The translations under genes and the position numbers were made by a program. 64,000 nt of DNA, taken from positions 310,001-374,000 of the forward strand of contig JARDVN010000001.1 of assembly GCA_028994555.1 (NCBI GenBank), read 5' to 3'. Positions 1 to 7,658 of this stretch are shown in pieces. The notes under the pieces are model-generated. The model worked only from the letters and a program-made list of their open reading frames with translations, made no database searches and had not been told where the DNA came from. The stretch's first letter is position 1; each line of letters opens with the position of its first letter. This DNA is from Citrobacter amalonaticus (GTDB lineage: Bacteria; Pseudomonadota; Gammaproteobacteria; Enterobacterales; Enterobacteriaceae).

Positions 1-156
1 ACCGATGCTGGAGGTTAGCCGTGAGATATCATCAAGCTTATGGATCAGGATTTCTATCAGGCTCAGCGCAGCATCACGCCCTGTGACGATGCGTTCTATA
101 CTGGTTGAGCAAATTAGCTCATTATGATCGGTTAAAACTTCAGCTTCTGTTTGCAT
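1..156 (-). CDS. DUF4942-family protein, N-terminal part (runs off left edge)
   Basis: The reading frame starts at the ATG at 156 and continues past position 1, so only about 52 residues are visible (MQTEAEVLTD..., then an ELICSTSIERIVTGRDAAL segment). This N-terminus resembles the DUF4942 proteins that follow the cbeA-cbtA pair in CP4-type islands of E. coli; DUF4942 proteins are often called putative methyltransferases, but no catalytic motif is visible here. It is the last visible gene of the minus-strand cassette. Family assignment is from recognition of the N-terminus and the fixed gene order. Confidence 0.7.
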   Translation of the reverse strand, partial: MQTEAEVLTDHNELICSTSIERIVTGRDAALSLIEILIHKLDDISRLTSSIG

Positions 157-270
157 GATATTTTGTCCGTAAAAAGCAAACACGCCTGCCGGGAATGGCA
201 AGCGCATTATGCAATGAGTAAATAAGGAAGACAGATCGGGAATGTAATTCGGGAAGGAGGCTCGCAAGAT

Positions 271-612
271 TCAGCGTGTCGAAAGATTATGGCCTTGTCG
301 TAATAACCCCATTGCCTGTCGCGCCCGCAAAATGTCTACAGCCCGCAGATAAGGCGATTGTTCCTGCCAGCTAAATCCTTTGCGATCGATACGAACGAGT
401 TCGTATTTTTCCACCAGAAAGTTCACGGCATCGGCAAGAGTAACGCCTGCGTTGATATGTTCCTGAATGACTGTTTCATCGCAGAATGGCGTGTCACTCA
501 GGGCCAGGCCATAGTGTTGTGCAAGTAGACGGGTAAGTAACATCTGCCAGACGGCCACAGGCGACGGGCATGGCTTCGCTACCCGCTGATTTGTTGCAGG
601 AGAGGTGTTCAT
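271..612 (-). CDS. cbtA: CbtA/YeeV-family toxin of a type IV toxin-antitoxin pair
   Basis: A 113-residue protein very close to E. coli YeeV (CbtA), YkfI and YpjF, with the family signatures [23 protein letters not shown] and [21 protein letters not shown]. In the known family the toxin blocks polymerisation of the cytoskeletal proteins FtsZ and MreB. It lies 35 nt downstream of its antitoxin gene on the same strand. The C-terminus ([11 protein letters not shown]) is complete. No frame damage is seen, so the toxin is probably functional. Confidence 0.93.
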   Translation of the reverse strand: MNTSPATNQRVAKPCPSPVAVWQMLLTRLLAQHYGLALSDTPFCDETVIQEHINAGVTLADAVNFLVEKYELVRIDRKGFSWQEQSPYLRAVDILRARQAMGLLRQGHNLSTR

Positions 613-647
613 GATGTTGTTCTCGTAGAAGTGGAAGTTAAAATCGG

Positions 648-992
648 TCAGCGTTGAGTGGGGTAAATGGTGATGTAAACGTAGCCACAGGAGCCGAGCG
701 TATCGGCTTCACAGGTTAATCTCTTCGCATACAGCGTGACGCAGTGCTGGTGCCGGGGATTAAGTTCTCCGCTGGTGAGCATGAGTTCCATTTGCTTCAC
801 CAACAAGGGGAAAGCCTGGTTGAGATGGCGTAAATCAGCTTTACTGAACTGACCAATTATGCTGGCCCGATCGGCGAGGTAATGCAGGCGGTTGCCTTCC
901 TGCACCAGACGGGCCCCGAAATGTGGTGTGATGTCGCATTTCAGTCCCCATCGCAGCGTATCCACTACTTCATTGGCTGTGTCTTTTTTCAT
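648..992 (-). CDS. cbeA: CbeA/YfjZ-family antitoxin
   Basis: A 114-residue protein matching the YeeU/YfjZ/YafW family: RWGL at the start, [34 protein letters not shown], and the C-terminal [15 protein letters not shown] followed by IYPTQR. The ending and the N-terminus look more like YfjZ than YeeU. In this type IV system the antitoxin does not bind the toxin but stabilises bundling of FtsZ and MreB filaments. It precedes cbtA in the same transcription unit and follows the DUF987 gene by 23 nt. Confidence 0.93.
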   Translation of the reverse strand: MKKDTANEVVDTLRWGLKCDITPHFGARLVQEGNRLHYLADRASIIGQFSKADLRHLNQAFPLLVKQMELMLTSGELNPRHQHCVTLYAKRLTCEADTLGSCGYVYITIYPTQR

Positions 993-1015
993 GTTTGTGT
1001 TCCTTTTACTGAAGG

Positions 1016-1237
1016 TTAATTGAGGCTGACACAGCGCAGGATGATATGAGGCCCCTGACGGTCCTGTCGGCGCTCAGCAAAAACTGCCAGCACACCTCGA
1101 ATATCCTGCACTTCCCGACCGTAGTAATGGCAGACGCTGCCGGACCAGTGATATTTGCCCGTACAGAAGCGAGACAACCAGGATTCAGAATGCTGGCGGT
1201 ATATCGCCATTGCCTGACGTTTGCTTATGATTTTCAT
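1016..1237 (-). CDS. DUF987 (YeeT-like) small protein
   Basis: A 73-residue protein when started at the ATG at 1237 (MKIISKRQAM...). An upstream in-frame start at 1291 exists, but homologues such as YeeT start at the equivalent of MKI, and the longer form would overlap the preceding RadC-like gene by 44 nt. Conserved parts are FCTGKYHW.GS and YYGREVQDIRGVLAVFAERR. Function is unknown; the gene nearly always sits between a radC-like gene and cbeA in these islands, as it does here (10 nt after the RadC-like gene). Confidence 0.85.
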   Translation of the reverse strand: MKIISKRQAMAIYRQHSESWLSRFCTGKYHWSGSVCHYYGREVQDIRGVLAVFAERRQDRQGPHIILRCVSLN

Positions 1238-1247
1238 CAATATTCTC

Positions 1248-1721
1248 CTACAGCCAGCCTCTTTCCGCGAACGACAACGCATCACCATCACCGATGATGA
1301 AATGATCCAGCACTCGGATATCCACCAGAGTCAGTGCATTCACTATCCGGGAAGTAATCGTTCGGTCTGCTTTACTGGCATCTGTTATTCCAGATGGATG
1401 GTTATGAGCGAGGATCACCGCTGCCGCGTTGTGGTGTAGTGCAGATTTCACAATTTCACGGGGATGGACTTCGGTGTGGTTAATCGTGCCAAGGAATAGC
1501 GTTTCATGTTCCAGCAGACGATGCTGGTTATCGAGATAGAGCACGACAAAAACCTCACGTTCCTGCCGTCCCAGATGCAGTTGCAGCCAGCTTTTCGTAC
1601 AACTCGTGTCAAGGAATTGCTCGCCGGGCTGGCGCTGGTATTTCTCCAGCAGTCGCATAGCGCGACGGATAATACGTTGCTCATTGACTGGAAAAGCCGG
1701 AGGTAATATCAGTTCAGACAT
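1248..1721 (-). CDS. RadC/YeeS-family JAMM-domain protein
   Basis: A 157-residue RadC-like protein of the short YeeS/YfjY type found in islands. The JAMM metalloprotease-like motif is intact: His106 and His108 in AHNHPSG, with the acidic ligand Asp119 spaced as in HxH(x)10D. Despite the RadC name, a DNA repair role is not established for the family, and the biochemical activity is unknown. A hairpin followed by a T-run separates it from the DUF932 gene upstream, so it may begin a separate transcript with the DUF987 and cbeA-cbtA genes. Confidence 0.9.
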   Translation of the reverse strand: MSELILPPAFPVNEQRIIRRAMRLLEKYQRQPGEQFLDTSCTKSWLQLHLGRQEREVFVVLYLDNQHRLLEHETLFLGTINHTEVHPREIVKSALHHNAAAVILAHNHPSGITDASKADRTITSRIVNALTLVDIRVLDHFIIGDGDALSFAERGWL

Positions 1722-1735
1722 GGAAACTCCTTAAA

Positions 1736-1769
1736 ATAAAAAGCCCCATAGCAGCAAGCTACAGGGCTA
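1736..1769 (-). terminator. Rho-independent terminator after the DUF932 gene
   Basis: Read on the minus strand, a stem AGCCCTGTAGC/GCTATGGGGCT is followed by TTTTTATTTT. It lies between the DUF932 gene (ends 1792) and the RadC-like gene (starts 1721). Confidence 0.7.
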
Positions 1770-1791
1770 TAAACAGAGATGAGTATGTGAT

Positions 1792-2613
1792 TCATGAGGC
1801 GAGTTTCAGCATGTTCTCTGCCATCACCCACAGGGCTTGATTAAGCTTCACATCGCCATCGATCCCCTTAATAGCGCGGGTATGTGTGCGTCCTCCTTTC
1901 GCATTGCGCCCGTTCAGACCACCTTTAATCAGGTTCTCCTGAATGCGCTGATAGGTTGTCCAGAGGTCACCGGACTCATCCTGCCAGCGACGGGGAGCCA
2001 GTAGCTGAGATTCCGTCACCGGCTGATGCTCTTCGCCAAAACGATACGTCAGCGCAGCTTGCGCCAGCGCCGCCTGTGCTGGTGGAGGTAGCATGAGTGA
2101 CTGCATGGCATCGCGCTTCTCTTCCACGCGGTCAAATATCCCCAGCACTTCGTAAGCCCCTTCAATGACCTTCTCTACTACGTTGCCTTTATGCGGGACA
2201 CGCACCTCCCCGAACGACTCGCCACAAATCAACCCATTTTGGCAAACAGATCTGAATAAACCCGGCAGCATTTGATATGAACTGGAGCCGTCATGGCTGT
2301 TAAGCAGGATGATTACTGGCACTTGTTTGCCAGTAATCTGGCCTTCGCGACGTAGGCGCAGCATGTGCTTTGTATGTTCACGTTTGCTTTCATTGCGAAC
2401 GCGAGTCTGGCAGGCAAAGAACGGGCGAAATCCCTCATGCTGGAGATTATCCAGCAGGGTAATGGTCGGTATGTAGGTGTAACGTTCACTTCTGGATTCG
2501 TGCTTGTCTTCACTGAAGACGCTGGGCACATATTGGGCCAATTCGTCGCGAGTTAACGGGCGGTCACGGCGTACAAGGTTGACCGCGCCAAAGCGGCTAG
2601 CTAAACGGGTCAT
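1792..2613 (-). CDS. yfjQ: DUF932 protein, YfjQ/YafZ family
   Basis: A 273-residue protein nearly colinear with E. coli YfjQ of prophage CP4-57: MTRLASRFGA, RRDRPLTRDEL, VPSVFSEDKHESRSERYTYIP, FFACQTRVR, LLNSHDGSSSYQMLPGLFRS and ENLIKGGL.GRNAKG. DUF932 proteins are phage- and plasmid-related and of unknown molecular function; some relatives lie beside antirestriction genes. Start chosen at the ATG at 2613, which matches homologues. It heads the known cassette that runs down to DUF4942. Confidence 0.92.
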   Translation of the reverse strand: MTRLASRFGAVNLVRRDRPLTRDELAQYVPSVFSEDKHESRSERYTYIPTITLLDNLQHEGFRPFFACQTRVRNESKREHTKHMLRLRREGQITGKQVPVIILLNSHDGSSSYQMLPGLFRSVCQNGLICGESFGEVRVPHKGNVVEKVIEGAYEVLGIFDRVEEKRDAMQSLMLPPPAQAALAQAALTYRFGEEHQPVTESQLLAPRRWQDESGDLWTTYQRIQENLIKGGLNGRNAKGGRTHTRAIKGIDGDVKLNQALWVMAENMLKLAS

Positions 2614-2638
2614 AGGTGATTCCTTTAAAAATGGGCAT

Positions 2639-2664
2639 AAAAAAAGGCCCCCCGAAGGATGGCC
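2639..2664 (-). terminator. Rho-independent terminator of the four-gene secreted-protein operon
   Basis: On the minus strand a GGCC...GGCC stem with a TTCG-containing loop is followed by seven T. It lies just downstream of the gene ending at 2687 and marks the end of the 5042-2687 operon. Confidence 0.75.
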
Positions 2665-2686
2665 TGAATGTTATTAATGAGTTTGA

Positions 2687-3127
2687 TTAGGTAGTTGGTG
2701 GTAACGTTAGTTGCTGGGCTGGTTCCACATCAGGCGACACCGGTTCTGCTGAGCCGTGTCTTTCGGCCCGGTATAGCTGTATTTGCGCCAGTAACGGGGC
2801 TTTCCGTGACTGGAGATAACACAGGCACCACTCCCTTCTGACAACCAGTCTCACCGGCACGGGCAGAAGTTCATAAGCCTTACTGAACACCGATTCGATA
2901 AATGCATCATCACTAAGTTTATCTTCGGCAATGTTCAGCAAACCGTTTATAACAATACTATCCAACAACTGCTTATATTTGGCGATACGAGAAGCTGATA
3001 TTTCCAGGGGGCTATCCAGTACAGACTCTCCTGATACCCTATCTTGCAAATCAACAGGCGATTTATTTCGGGCAATACTAAATTTGTCTTTTAGTCCGCT
3101 GAATTTTCCTTTGGTATTTCCAGGCAT
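2687..3127 (-). CDS. Unrecognised soluble protein, last gene of four-gene operon
   Basis: I chose the ATG at 3127 (MPGNTKGKFSGLKD..., 146 residues) because AAAGGGA lies 8-9 nt upstream; the frame can also be read from a TTG at 3169. The N-terminal third is basic, the middle (about residues 50-110) reads as helical with no membrane segment or signal peptide, and the C-terminus is rich in Pro, Glu and Thr. I recognise no family. The start overlaps the preceding small membrane protein gene by 37 nt. One extra A in the run just before the start would fuse the two genes, so separate genes are likely but not certain. Confidence 0.55.
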   Translation of the reverse strand: MPGNTKGKFSGLKDKFSIARNKSPVDLQDRVSGESVLDSPLEISASRIAKYKQLLDSIVINGLLNIAEDKLSDDAFIESVFSKAYELLPVPVRLVVRREWCLCYLQSRKAPLLAQIQLYRAERHGSAEPVSPDVEPAQQLTLPPTT

Positions 3128-3336
3128 ATTGTTTTTTCCCTTTGAGTCGGCAAGATGAGCTTCAGGCAAGCGTGGATAGTTTTTTTTATGGTCCGTATCA
3201 GGTTTAACGTGACCAGTAGTGCTCCTATACTTTTGATTGCAACAAACTCACTACGCATCAAGGTAATTCCGGTTACAATCAGCACCACAGGCCACGTCAC
3301 ATCAAACGTTTCAGGTTTGCATGTCTCTTTGCACAT
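3091..3336 (-). CDS. Small one-segment membrane protein, third gene of the operon
   Basis: An 81-residue protein with a Cys-containing start (MCKETCKPE) and one or two hydrophobic stretches (about residues 14-27 and 34-48: TWPVVLIVTGITL and IKSIGALLVTLNLI), followed by a basic tail. No family recognised. It begins 13 nt after the 413-residue secreted protein gene and runs into the next gene, which is what suggests it is real; by itself the sequence evidence is thin. Confidence 0.45.
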   Translation of the reverse strand: MCKETCKPETFDVTWPVVLIVTGITLMRSEFVAIKSIGALLVTLNLIRTIKKTIHACLKLILPTQREKTICLEIPKENSAD

Positions 3337-3349
3337 AACTTATCCTGTT

Positions 3350-4588
3350 CTAAATGCCACTCTGCGGGTTGAGACACTGTCTCCAGGTGATCCCCGTCAA
3401 CAGCTCAGGCAAGCCATGGACAGAGAAAGTCCCGTATTCATGGCCCATCTGCAAAACAGTGATTTTACTGCTGGATGGAAGGTTACTAAGTAACTCAAAG
3501 AATGCTTGATCTGGGCTAAATTCATTCGATCCAACCTTCAAGGTAAGTTGTGACATGGGGCCCGAAGAAGTCCAGTTACCTTCTGTTCCGTATCGGACTG
3601 CAAAATCACCGTCTTCACCACAGGCTAATTCAAGTTGTAAACCGGATTCATTTTTTGTCGTGAATATCATCGAGCTCGCACTGCGGGTCATTTGCCATTG
3701 ACCGTTCTGCGTTGAATTTATGGAAGGCTTATTGTTTGCAGGGTTTTCAATATCAATAGGATCTTCGAGAGGTTCACCATCTTTGAAACGGATGAGCGTT
3801 TCATCCCGGTAAGTTAGCGTTACCGGCCATTGTTCGCGCCAGCTATTTCCTGGTGCTGCATAATCAATTTGATAAGATCTGACGCCGTTACGATCCATGC
3901 CGTTTCCGGTTACTACTTCAATCACTGAACCGCACTTAGGTGGGGATTGCTTATATTTGTTGATGATGGCGCAGCCATTGGCTTTAAGATCAGCAATCAC
4001 CTGGTTCACTATTACGGGATTGGTTAATTTCTCTGGAGCTGCGGGATGAACTTTGACAGGTTTGCTGACGAATTGGACTGAATCGTCGCGCACAGTAGGA
4101 TCATCACCCTGCAAAGTCAGATAGACAGGGCAATCATCGTCACCCACCCGGCAGGACTTCTCTATAGCACCGTGCAGAGGCCAGCCTTTAAACCCAATAT
4201 ATTCCGCCCCTGTTTCATCTTTACAGTAAGTTTGTTCTACGGTTCTGGTGGATACTGGCACTGTTGAAATCAGGCAGGTAACAGCCTTCACTGGCAGGCC
4301 GTCATAACGAACATTGCCCGTGAATGGAGAAGGTGAAATACCGACCAGTGAATACCCTTTTTGCTGAACAGGCTGAATTTGCAGCGAGTCAGTGACATTA
4401 CCAGGTCGGCCTGACTCCATCATGTCTACGACCTTATCGTTGATATACCTGAGGTCATTCCCACCCTTTTGATTAAGAAAGAATGTATAACGTTCAAGAT
4501 GAATTTTGCCGCTGATCGTCAGTGCTAAGGATATGGGCGTCGTTAACAGGCTAATGGTGCCGAGTGATAAAATAATAAACCTATGCAT
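3350..4588 (-). CDS. Large secreted protein with C-terminal domain shared with its neighbour
   Basis: About 412 residues. Two adjacent ATGs occur; the second (4588) is better spaced from AAGGAAA. The N-terminus (HRFIILSLGTISLLTTPISLA) is a typical Sec signal peptide ending near an ALT cleavage region, so the protein should be periplasmic or exported. It contains about eight Cys. The C-terminal ~115 residues (from QNGQWQMTRSASSM to GITWRQCLNPQ) match the whole mature 144-residue protein encoded just upstream: both have a Cys after LELA/LTLT, a GL.E.L or GLNEALA motif and a final I.W..C. I recognise no family and infer a two-protein exported module. Confidence 0.75.
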   Translation of the reverse strand: MHRFIILSLGTISLLTTPISLALTISGKIHLERYTFFLNQKGGNDLRYINDKVVDMMESGRPGNVTDSLQIQPVQQKGYSLVGISPSPFTGNVRYDGLPVKAVTCLISTVPVSTRTVEQTYCKDETGAEYIGFKGWPLHGAIEKSCRVGDDDCPVYLTLQGDDPTVRDDSVQFVSKPVKVHPAAPEKLTNPVIVNQVIADLKANGCAIINKYKQSPPKCGSVIEVVTGNGMDRNGVRSYQIDYAAPGNSWREQWPVTLTYRDETLIRFKDGEPLEDPIDIENPANNKPSINSTQNGQWQMTRSASSMIFTTKNESGLQLELACGEDGDFAVRYGTEGNWTSSGPMSQLTLKVGSNEFSPDQAFFELLSNLPSSSKITVLQMGHEYGTFSVHGLPELLTGITWRQCLNPQSGI

Positions 4589-4607
4589 CATATTTCCTTT
4601 TGATTAA

Positions 4608-5042
4608 TTAGTGATTAATACAGTCTTGCCATGAGATATCAGCCAGCGCTTCATTCAGCCCTTTAGCACTGAATTTTCTAGAGATAGCTGAATTCATAGA
4701 GGTTATTTTTATTACGTCTTTTTCACCCGCAGATTTGAGTGCAGCAAAGGCTGTTTCATCCAGAGAATGATTTGTACCGTTAACGCTGATACCCGGTTCT
4801 GCAAGTCCTGTCAGGGAAGAAACGCGGTAGTCTTCTGCGGGTACGCTATAAGCAACAGTTAACTTTCCACTTGTACAGGTCAGTGTGAGCACTTCTCCTG
4901 AGTTGTTTTGGGTATTGATTTCAAACTCCATTGCACTGATGTTACCGAACCAGTTCCCCCATTGCTGGTCCTGGATAACGGCGTGTGCAGTGGTACTGAA
5001 TAAAGCAGCGCTGAAAAGCAAGGTAGAGGTAGTCTTCAACAT
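4608..5042 (-). CDS. Small secreted protein, paralogue of the downstream C-terminal domain
   Basis: A 144-residue protein with a clear signal peptide (MLKTTSTLLFSAALFSTTAHA, cleavage after AHA) and a strong ribosome site (AAAGGA, 6 nt). The mature part begins VIQDQQWGNWFGN and has just two Cys (LTLTCTSGK and SWQDCINH), well placed for one disulfide. It aligns by eye with the last ~115 residues of the next protein. First gene of an operon of four (gaps 19 nt, 13 nt, then overlap). Function unknown. Confidence 0.75.
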   Translation of the reverse strand: MLKTTSTLLFSAALFSTTAHAVIQDQQWGNWFGNISAMEFEINTQNNSGEVLTLTCTSGKLTVAYSVPAEDYRVSSLTGLAEPGISVNGTNHSLDETAFAALKSAGEKDVIKITSMNSAISRKFSAKGLNEALADISWQDCINH

Positions 5043-5349
5043 GGTTGTTCCTTTGTGAGTGTTTTATAAACGAAAAATGTCTTAAGCTGGACAAAAGTCC
5101 ATCTGATCGTATGCATTTGAGAGGGGATAAAATAATTGTTAATACATATCGGTTTTAAGAAATCGATCGGTATTATCTATGGTGGTGCCGATCAATAATT
5201 AGCAATAAATAGAATTCATCTATCATTTATTTGATATCGATGGGCACAACAGATCGGTGTATTGAGGCACAACAGCATACTTAGCTGTTGTGCCTCAATA
5301 AGATGATATAGGCATGAAAAATAATAGGATGCTGACAGAGAGAATATGC
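5043..5349. other. AT-rich intergenic region upstream of the secreted-protein operon
   Basis: No convincing gene. It must hold the promoter of the minus-strand operon that starts at 5042; a TTTATAAAA segment near 5060-5070 is a weak -10 candidate. The motif GATCGG occurs three times (near 5165, 5188 as its complement, and 5252). A perfect long inverted repeat lies at 5261-5299 and is listed separately. Confidence 0.5.
5261..5299. repeat. Perfect 16-bp inverted repeat with 7-nt loop
   Basis: ATTGAGGCACAACAGC at 5261-5276 is followed by a 7-nt spacer and its exact reverse complement at 5284-5299. There is no T-run on either side, so it is not a standard intrinsic terminator. It separates the 5' end of the secreted-protein operon from the 3' end of the gene(s) at 5350-6673. 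It could end transcription, stabilise an RNA 3' end or bind a dimeric protein. Confidence 0.85.
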
Positions 5350-5664
5350 TTACTTGATGTTTTTCTTATCCTTGATTTTACTCGCCGTTTTCACTATTGC
5401 GTCAAAACTGTCACTTACCATGCTTATCATCTGGTATGGAAAAGTATTTTTCAGGGAGGAAGGCTTCAAATATTTAATTACTATTCCACGGGGATTTATA
5501 CCTTTTGGGCTACTCCCTGGTTGAGTTGGCTTCATAACTTTAACATTCTCATTTTTATAATTTTGATATGCTTCACCTGGTTCCACAATGCTCCCTATGC
5601 CATGTTCACTGTGCAGAGGCTGTGCTAAATCAGGGTTGAATTGATGAGTATTATTCTCAGACAA
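5350..5664 (-). CDS. Unrecognised protein, in frame with the gene that precedes it
   Basis: A 104-residue frame starting with TTG at 5664 (AAGGAT nearby). It is low in hydrophobic residues and ends in a basic tail (KTASKIKDKKNIK). The frame is open further upstream, right back to the TAA that ends the previous gene at 5722, and it is the same frame: after the TAA the coding continues NGVAKSVTSGPGLDGYKDF and then this protein. Either it is a separate gene starting at TTG, or the TAA is a nonsense change, misread base or readthrough stop inside one ~440-residue gene. Confidence 0.45.
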   Translation of the reverse strand: MSENNTHQFNPDLAQPLHSEHGIGSIVEPGEAYQNYKNENVKVMKPTQPGSSPKGINPRGIVIKYLKPSSLKNTFPYQMISMVSDSFDAIVKTASKIKDKKNIK

Positions 5665-5721
5665 GAAATCCTTATAACCGTCCAGCCCTGGTCCCGAAGT
5701 TACAGATTTTGCTACACCATT

Positions 5722-6673
5722 TTATTTTTCAGTTCCGTAGCGTTTTGATAACTTATTATTTTTAGATGCAGCTGAGAGCCTGTACTTATGTAGTCCCCAT
5801 GCTTTTTTGAATCGCTGAATAAACAAATCATCTTTAACGAATTTAAAAATATATGAAAATTTTACAGCCATGTATTTCTCATAAGCACCTGAGGGTCTTA
5901 ATGCGGAAAGCATGTTACTGTTAGTTTCAGATGGAACATTTAAATAATCAGAATATGTACCATCCGGATTTTTTCTTTTACCACGCATGTTACTCCTGTC
6001 TTTTTGTATGTATTCCCAAGCCCAATCACATTTCTTTTTCTCTTTTGGAGTCAGTGGAAAGTTATTACTTAAATAATAAAGATCGTCCCATTTATTTCGA
6101 ATGTAATGCATCAAATTGAGTTTGTTTCTCAGAGTGGTAGGTGCGCGATCAAAAAAATCCTCAATTGCAACCATTCGTTCTTTATTATCCACAGGATAGG
6201 GATTTATCAGTAATCTCTTATACAAAAAGTCATGTCTGGCAGCAGTATAATCAGTATTTCTTATTTTCCCGGCAATCTCAGGAATAAGTTGTAACTCACT
6301 GTTTGAGTCATGAACCATAGTTTTTATATACAACCATAAAAAATAGCATGCATCAGGAGATTTTTTTATCCATGAAAACTCAGCAGGGGGGTAATTGAAG
6401 TGATTTAAAGTAATTAAAAGATGTGGAGTAAATCCCCTTAACAACTTTGTCCTTGATCAGTAAGAGGGCTTGATTAACAGCACTTGATGCGATTTCAACA
6501 TTACTTCCAAATATATCACCTTCATTATAAACGCTTTTTGACGATCCTAACGTGCTAATAAGAACCGCAATATCTTTAGCGGAGAGATACCAAAGAAACA
6601 ATCTGAGATCTCTTTTGTTCTTTATATTGACATAGTGAAGTGAGCTTTCCACAAATCCTTTCCTGTAAAGCAC
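5722..6673 (-). CDS. Unrecognised ~316-residue protein (one frame break)
   Basis: Two overlapping frames join into one if a run of six G at 6386-6391 is read as five; the join then reads FKSLQLPPAEFSWIKKSPDA. The corrected protein begins with a GTG at 6673 (no clear ribosome site), is rich in Lys, Tyr and Trp, and has no signal peptide or membrane segment. I recognise no domain. A segment DNKERMVAIEDFFDRAPTTL lies mid-protein. It is divergent from alpA across a 366-nt region and is AT-rich like the rest of this part of the island. A same-frame open stretch follows its TAA stop. Confidence 0.55.
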
Positions 6674-7039
6674 TAGAGCTTAGTTTCTGATTAGTATACG
6701 ACTCGTGATTTCAGTAGTCAAAAAAAGTAGAAAAATAATAGTTAAAAATGTAGTAGTTAAACAGCGCGAATCCAGCATTATAACTGACCTTAACAAGGTG
6801 TTTCACTACTGAAAAAATCATAAAACCACACTAGTTCGCACCATCAAAGTGGTTCTCAACGGATAGTGTAAAGAATGCTGGTTTGACGGCAGGTAACAGA
6901 CAGGATGTATCAATTAAAAAAAACAGACGTATATGCAGAAGCAACACATAGACAGAAAAATGTAAAACGATACATATGCGACCTATGACATGAAAGGATG
7001 CCGCCCGGTGTCCTCCTGTTACATTCCCGGAGTCCTCTC
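6674..7039. other. Divergent regulatory region between the unknown gene and alpA
   Basis: 366 nt, AT-rich, without a credible gene. It should contain the promoters for the minus-strand gene starting at 6673 and for alpA. The sequence GTAGT/AGTAG and GTTAAA repeats several times between 6712 and 6765, which could be operator half-sites, but no clear symmetric pair or promoter can be named. Confidence 0.4.
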
Positions 7040-7246
7040 ATGAACACCATTGATATTCACAGCGACCAGATGGTTGATATGGCATTTATTGTTCGTTTTA
7101 CTGGTATGACTGATAAATGGTTTTATAAATTAATTCAGGAAGGAAAGTTCCCGAAGCCAATTAAAATGGGGCGCAGTTCTCGCTGGTTGGAAAGTGAAGT
7201 AGTCATGTGGTTTAAAGAGAAAATTAACGAATCCCGCATTGAGTAA
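7040..7246 (+). CDS. AlpA-family (MerR-like helix-turn-helix) regulator
   Basis: A 68-residue protein from the ATG at 7040 (GGAG 7 nt upstream); a longer in-frame start at 6998 has no ribosome site. The sequence has the AlpA/phage-excisionase fold: FIVRFTGMTDKWFYKLIQEGKFPKPIKMGRSS.RWLESEV..W. AlpA of CP4-57 raises expression of the element's integrase and so promotes excision; that role here is inferred, since the integrase lies 13 kb away. It opens a plus-strand set with the Gp2-like and zinc-ribbon genes. Confidence 0.9.
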   Translation: MNTIDIHSDQMVDMAFIVRFTGMTDKWFYKLIQEGKFPKPIKMGRSSRWLESEVVMWFKEKINESRIE

Positions 7247-7420
7247 ACTTACTCTTTTATCCTAAAACAATAATCACTAACTTTATACATACCTTTTAGT
7301 CTATCAAGGCTTACGCTTCCTGGATAAATGCCTTATTTTAATTAAGGTTCTTATTTTATTGGTGTTATCATTATTCACCCATCAGACATACCACCAGTAA
7401 AGCAATAGGAATGTTCCTGT

Positions 7421-7657
7421 GTGTATAAGTACGTTTTAATCCTTAAAGCCACAATCACTTCGATGTATTGTGGTTATATTACGAATGTGAAAAAGATGAG
7501 TGAAATAGAGGGTATCTTCCAGAACTGTGCTGAGATTCATAACGAAAAGAATTCAATAATAATGTCTGTAACAGACAACTGCATTAATATTGAAAAACTC
7601 CACCACACTTATGTGTTACTGAAAAAAATAATACGTAAAAAAAACCTTCCCCTTTAG
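7421..7657 (+). CDS. Small unrecognised protein, possibly the N-terminus of the next gene
   Basis: A 78-residue frame from a GTG (a shorter 53-residue form could start at MSEIEG, 7496). It contains an SVTDNCINIEKLHHTYVLLKK segment. It ends one base before the ATG of the Gp2-like gene, which has no ribosome site of its own. If the run of eight A at 7637-7644 were seven, the frame would pass straight into the Gp2-like gene (...RKKTFPFSMLINN). So it is either a translationally coupled small gene or the true N-terminus of the next protein. Confidence 0.4.
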   Translation: MYKYVLILKATITSMYCGYITNVKKMSEIEGIFQNCAEIHNEKNSIIMSVTDNCINIEKLHHTYVLLKKIIRKKNLPL

Positions 7658-7658
7658 C

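Noticed and set aside
5314-5628. A 104-codon plus-strand frame, hydrophobic
   Set aside because: It covers the same DNA as the minus-strand frame at 5350-5664, which has a ribosome site and continues the frame of its upstream gene; the plus-strand one has neither support.
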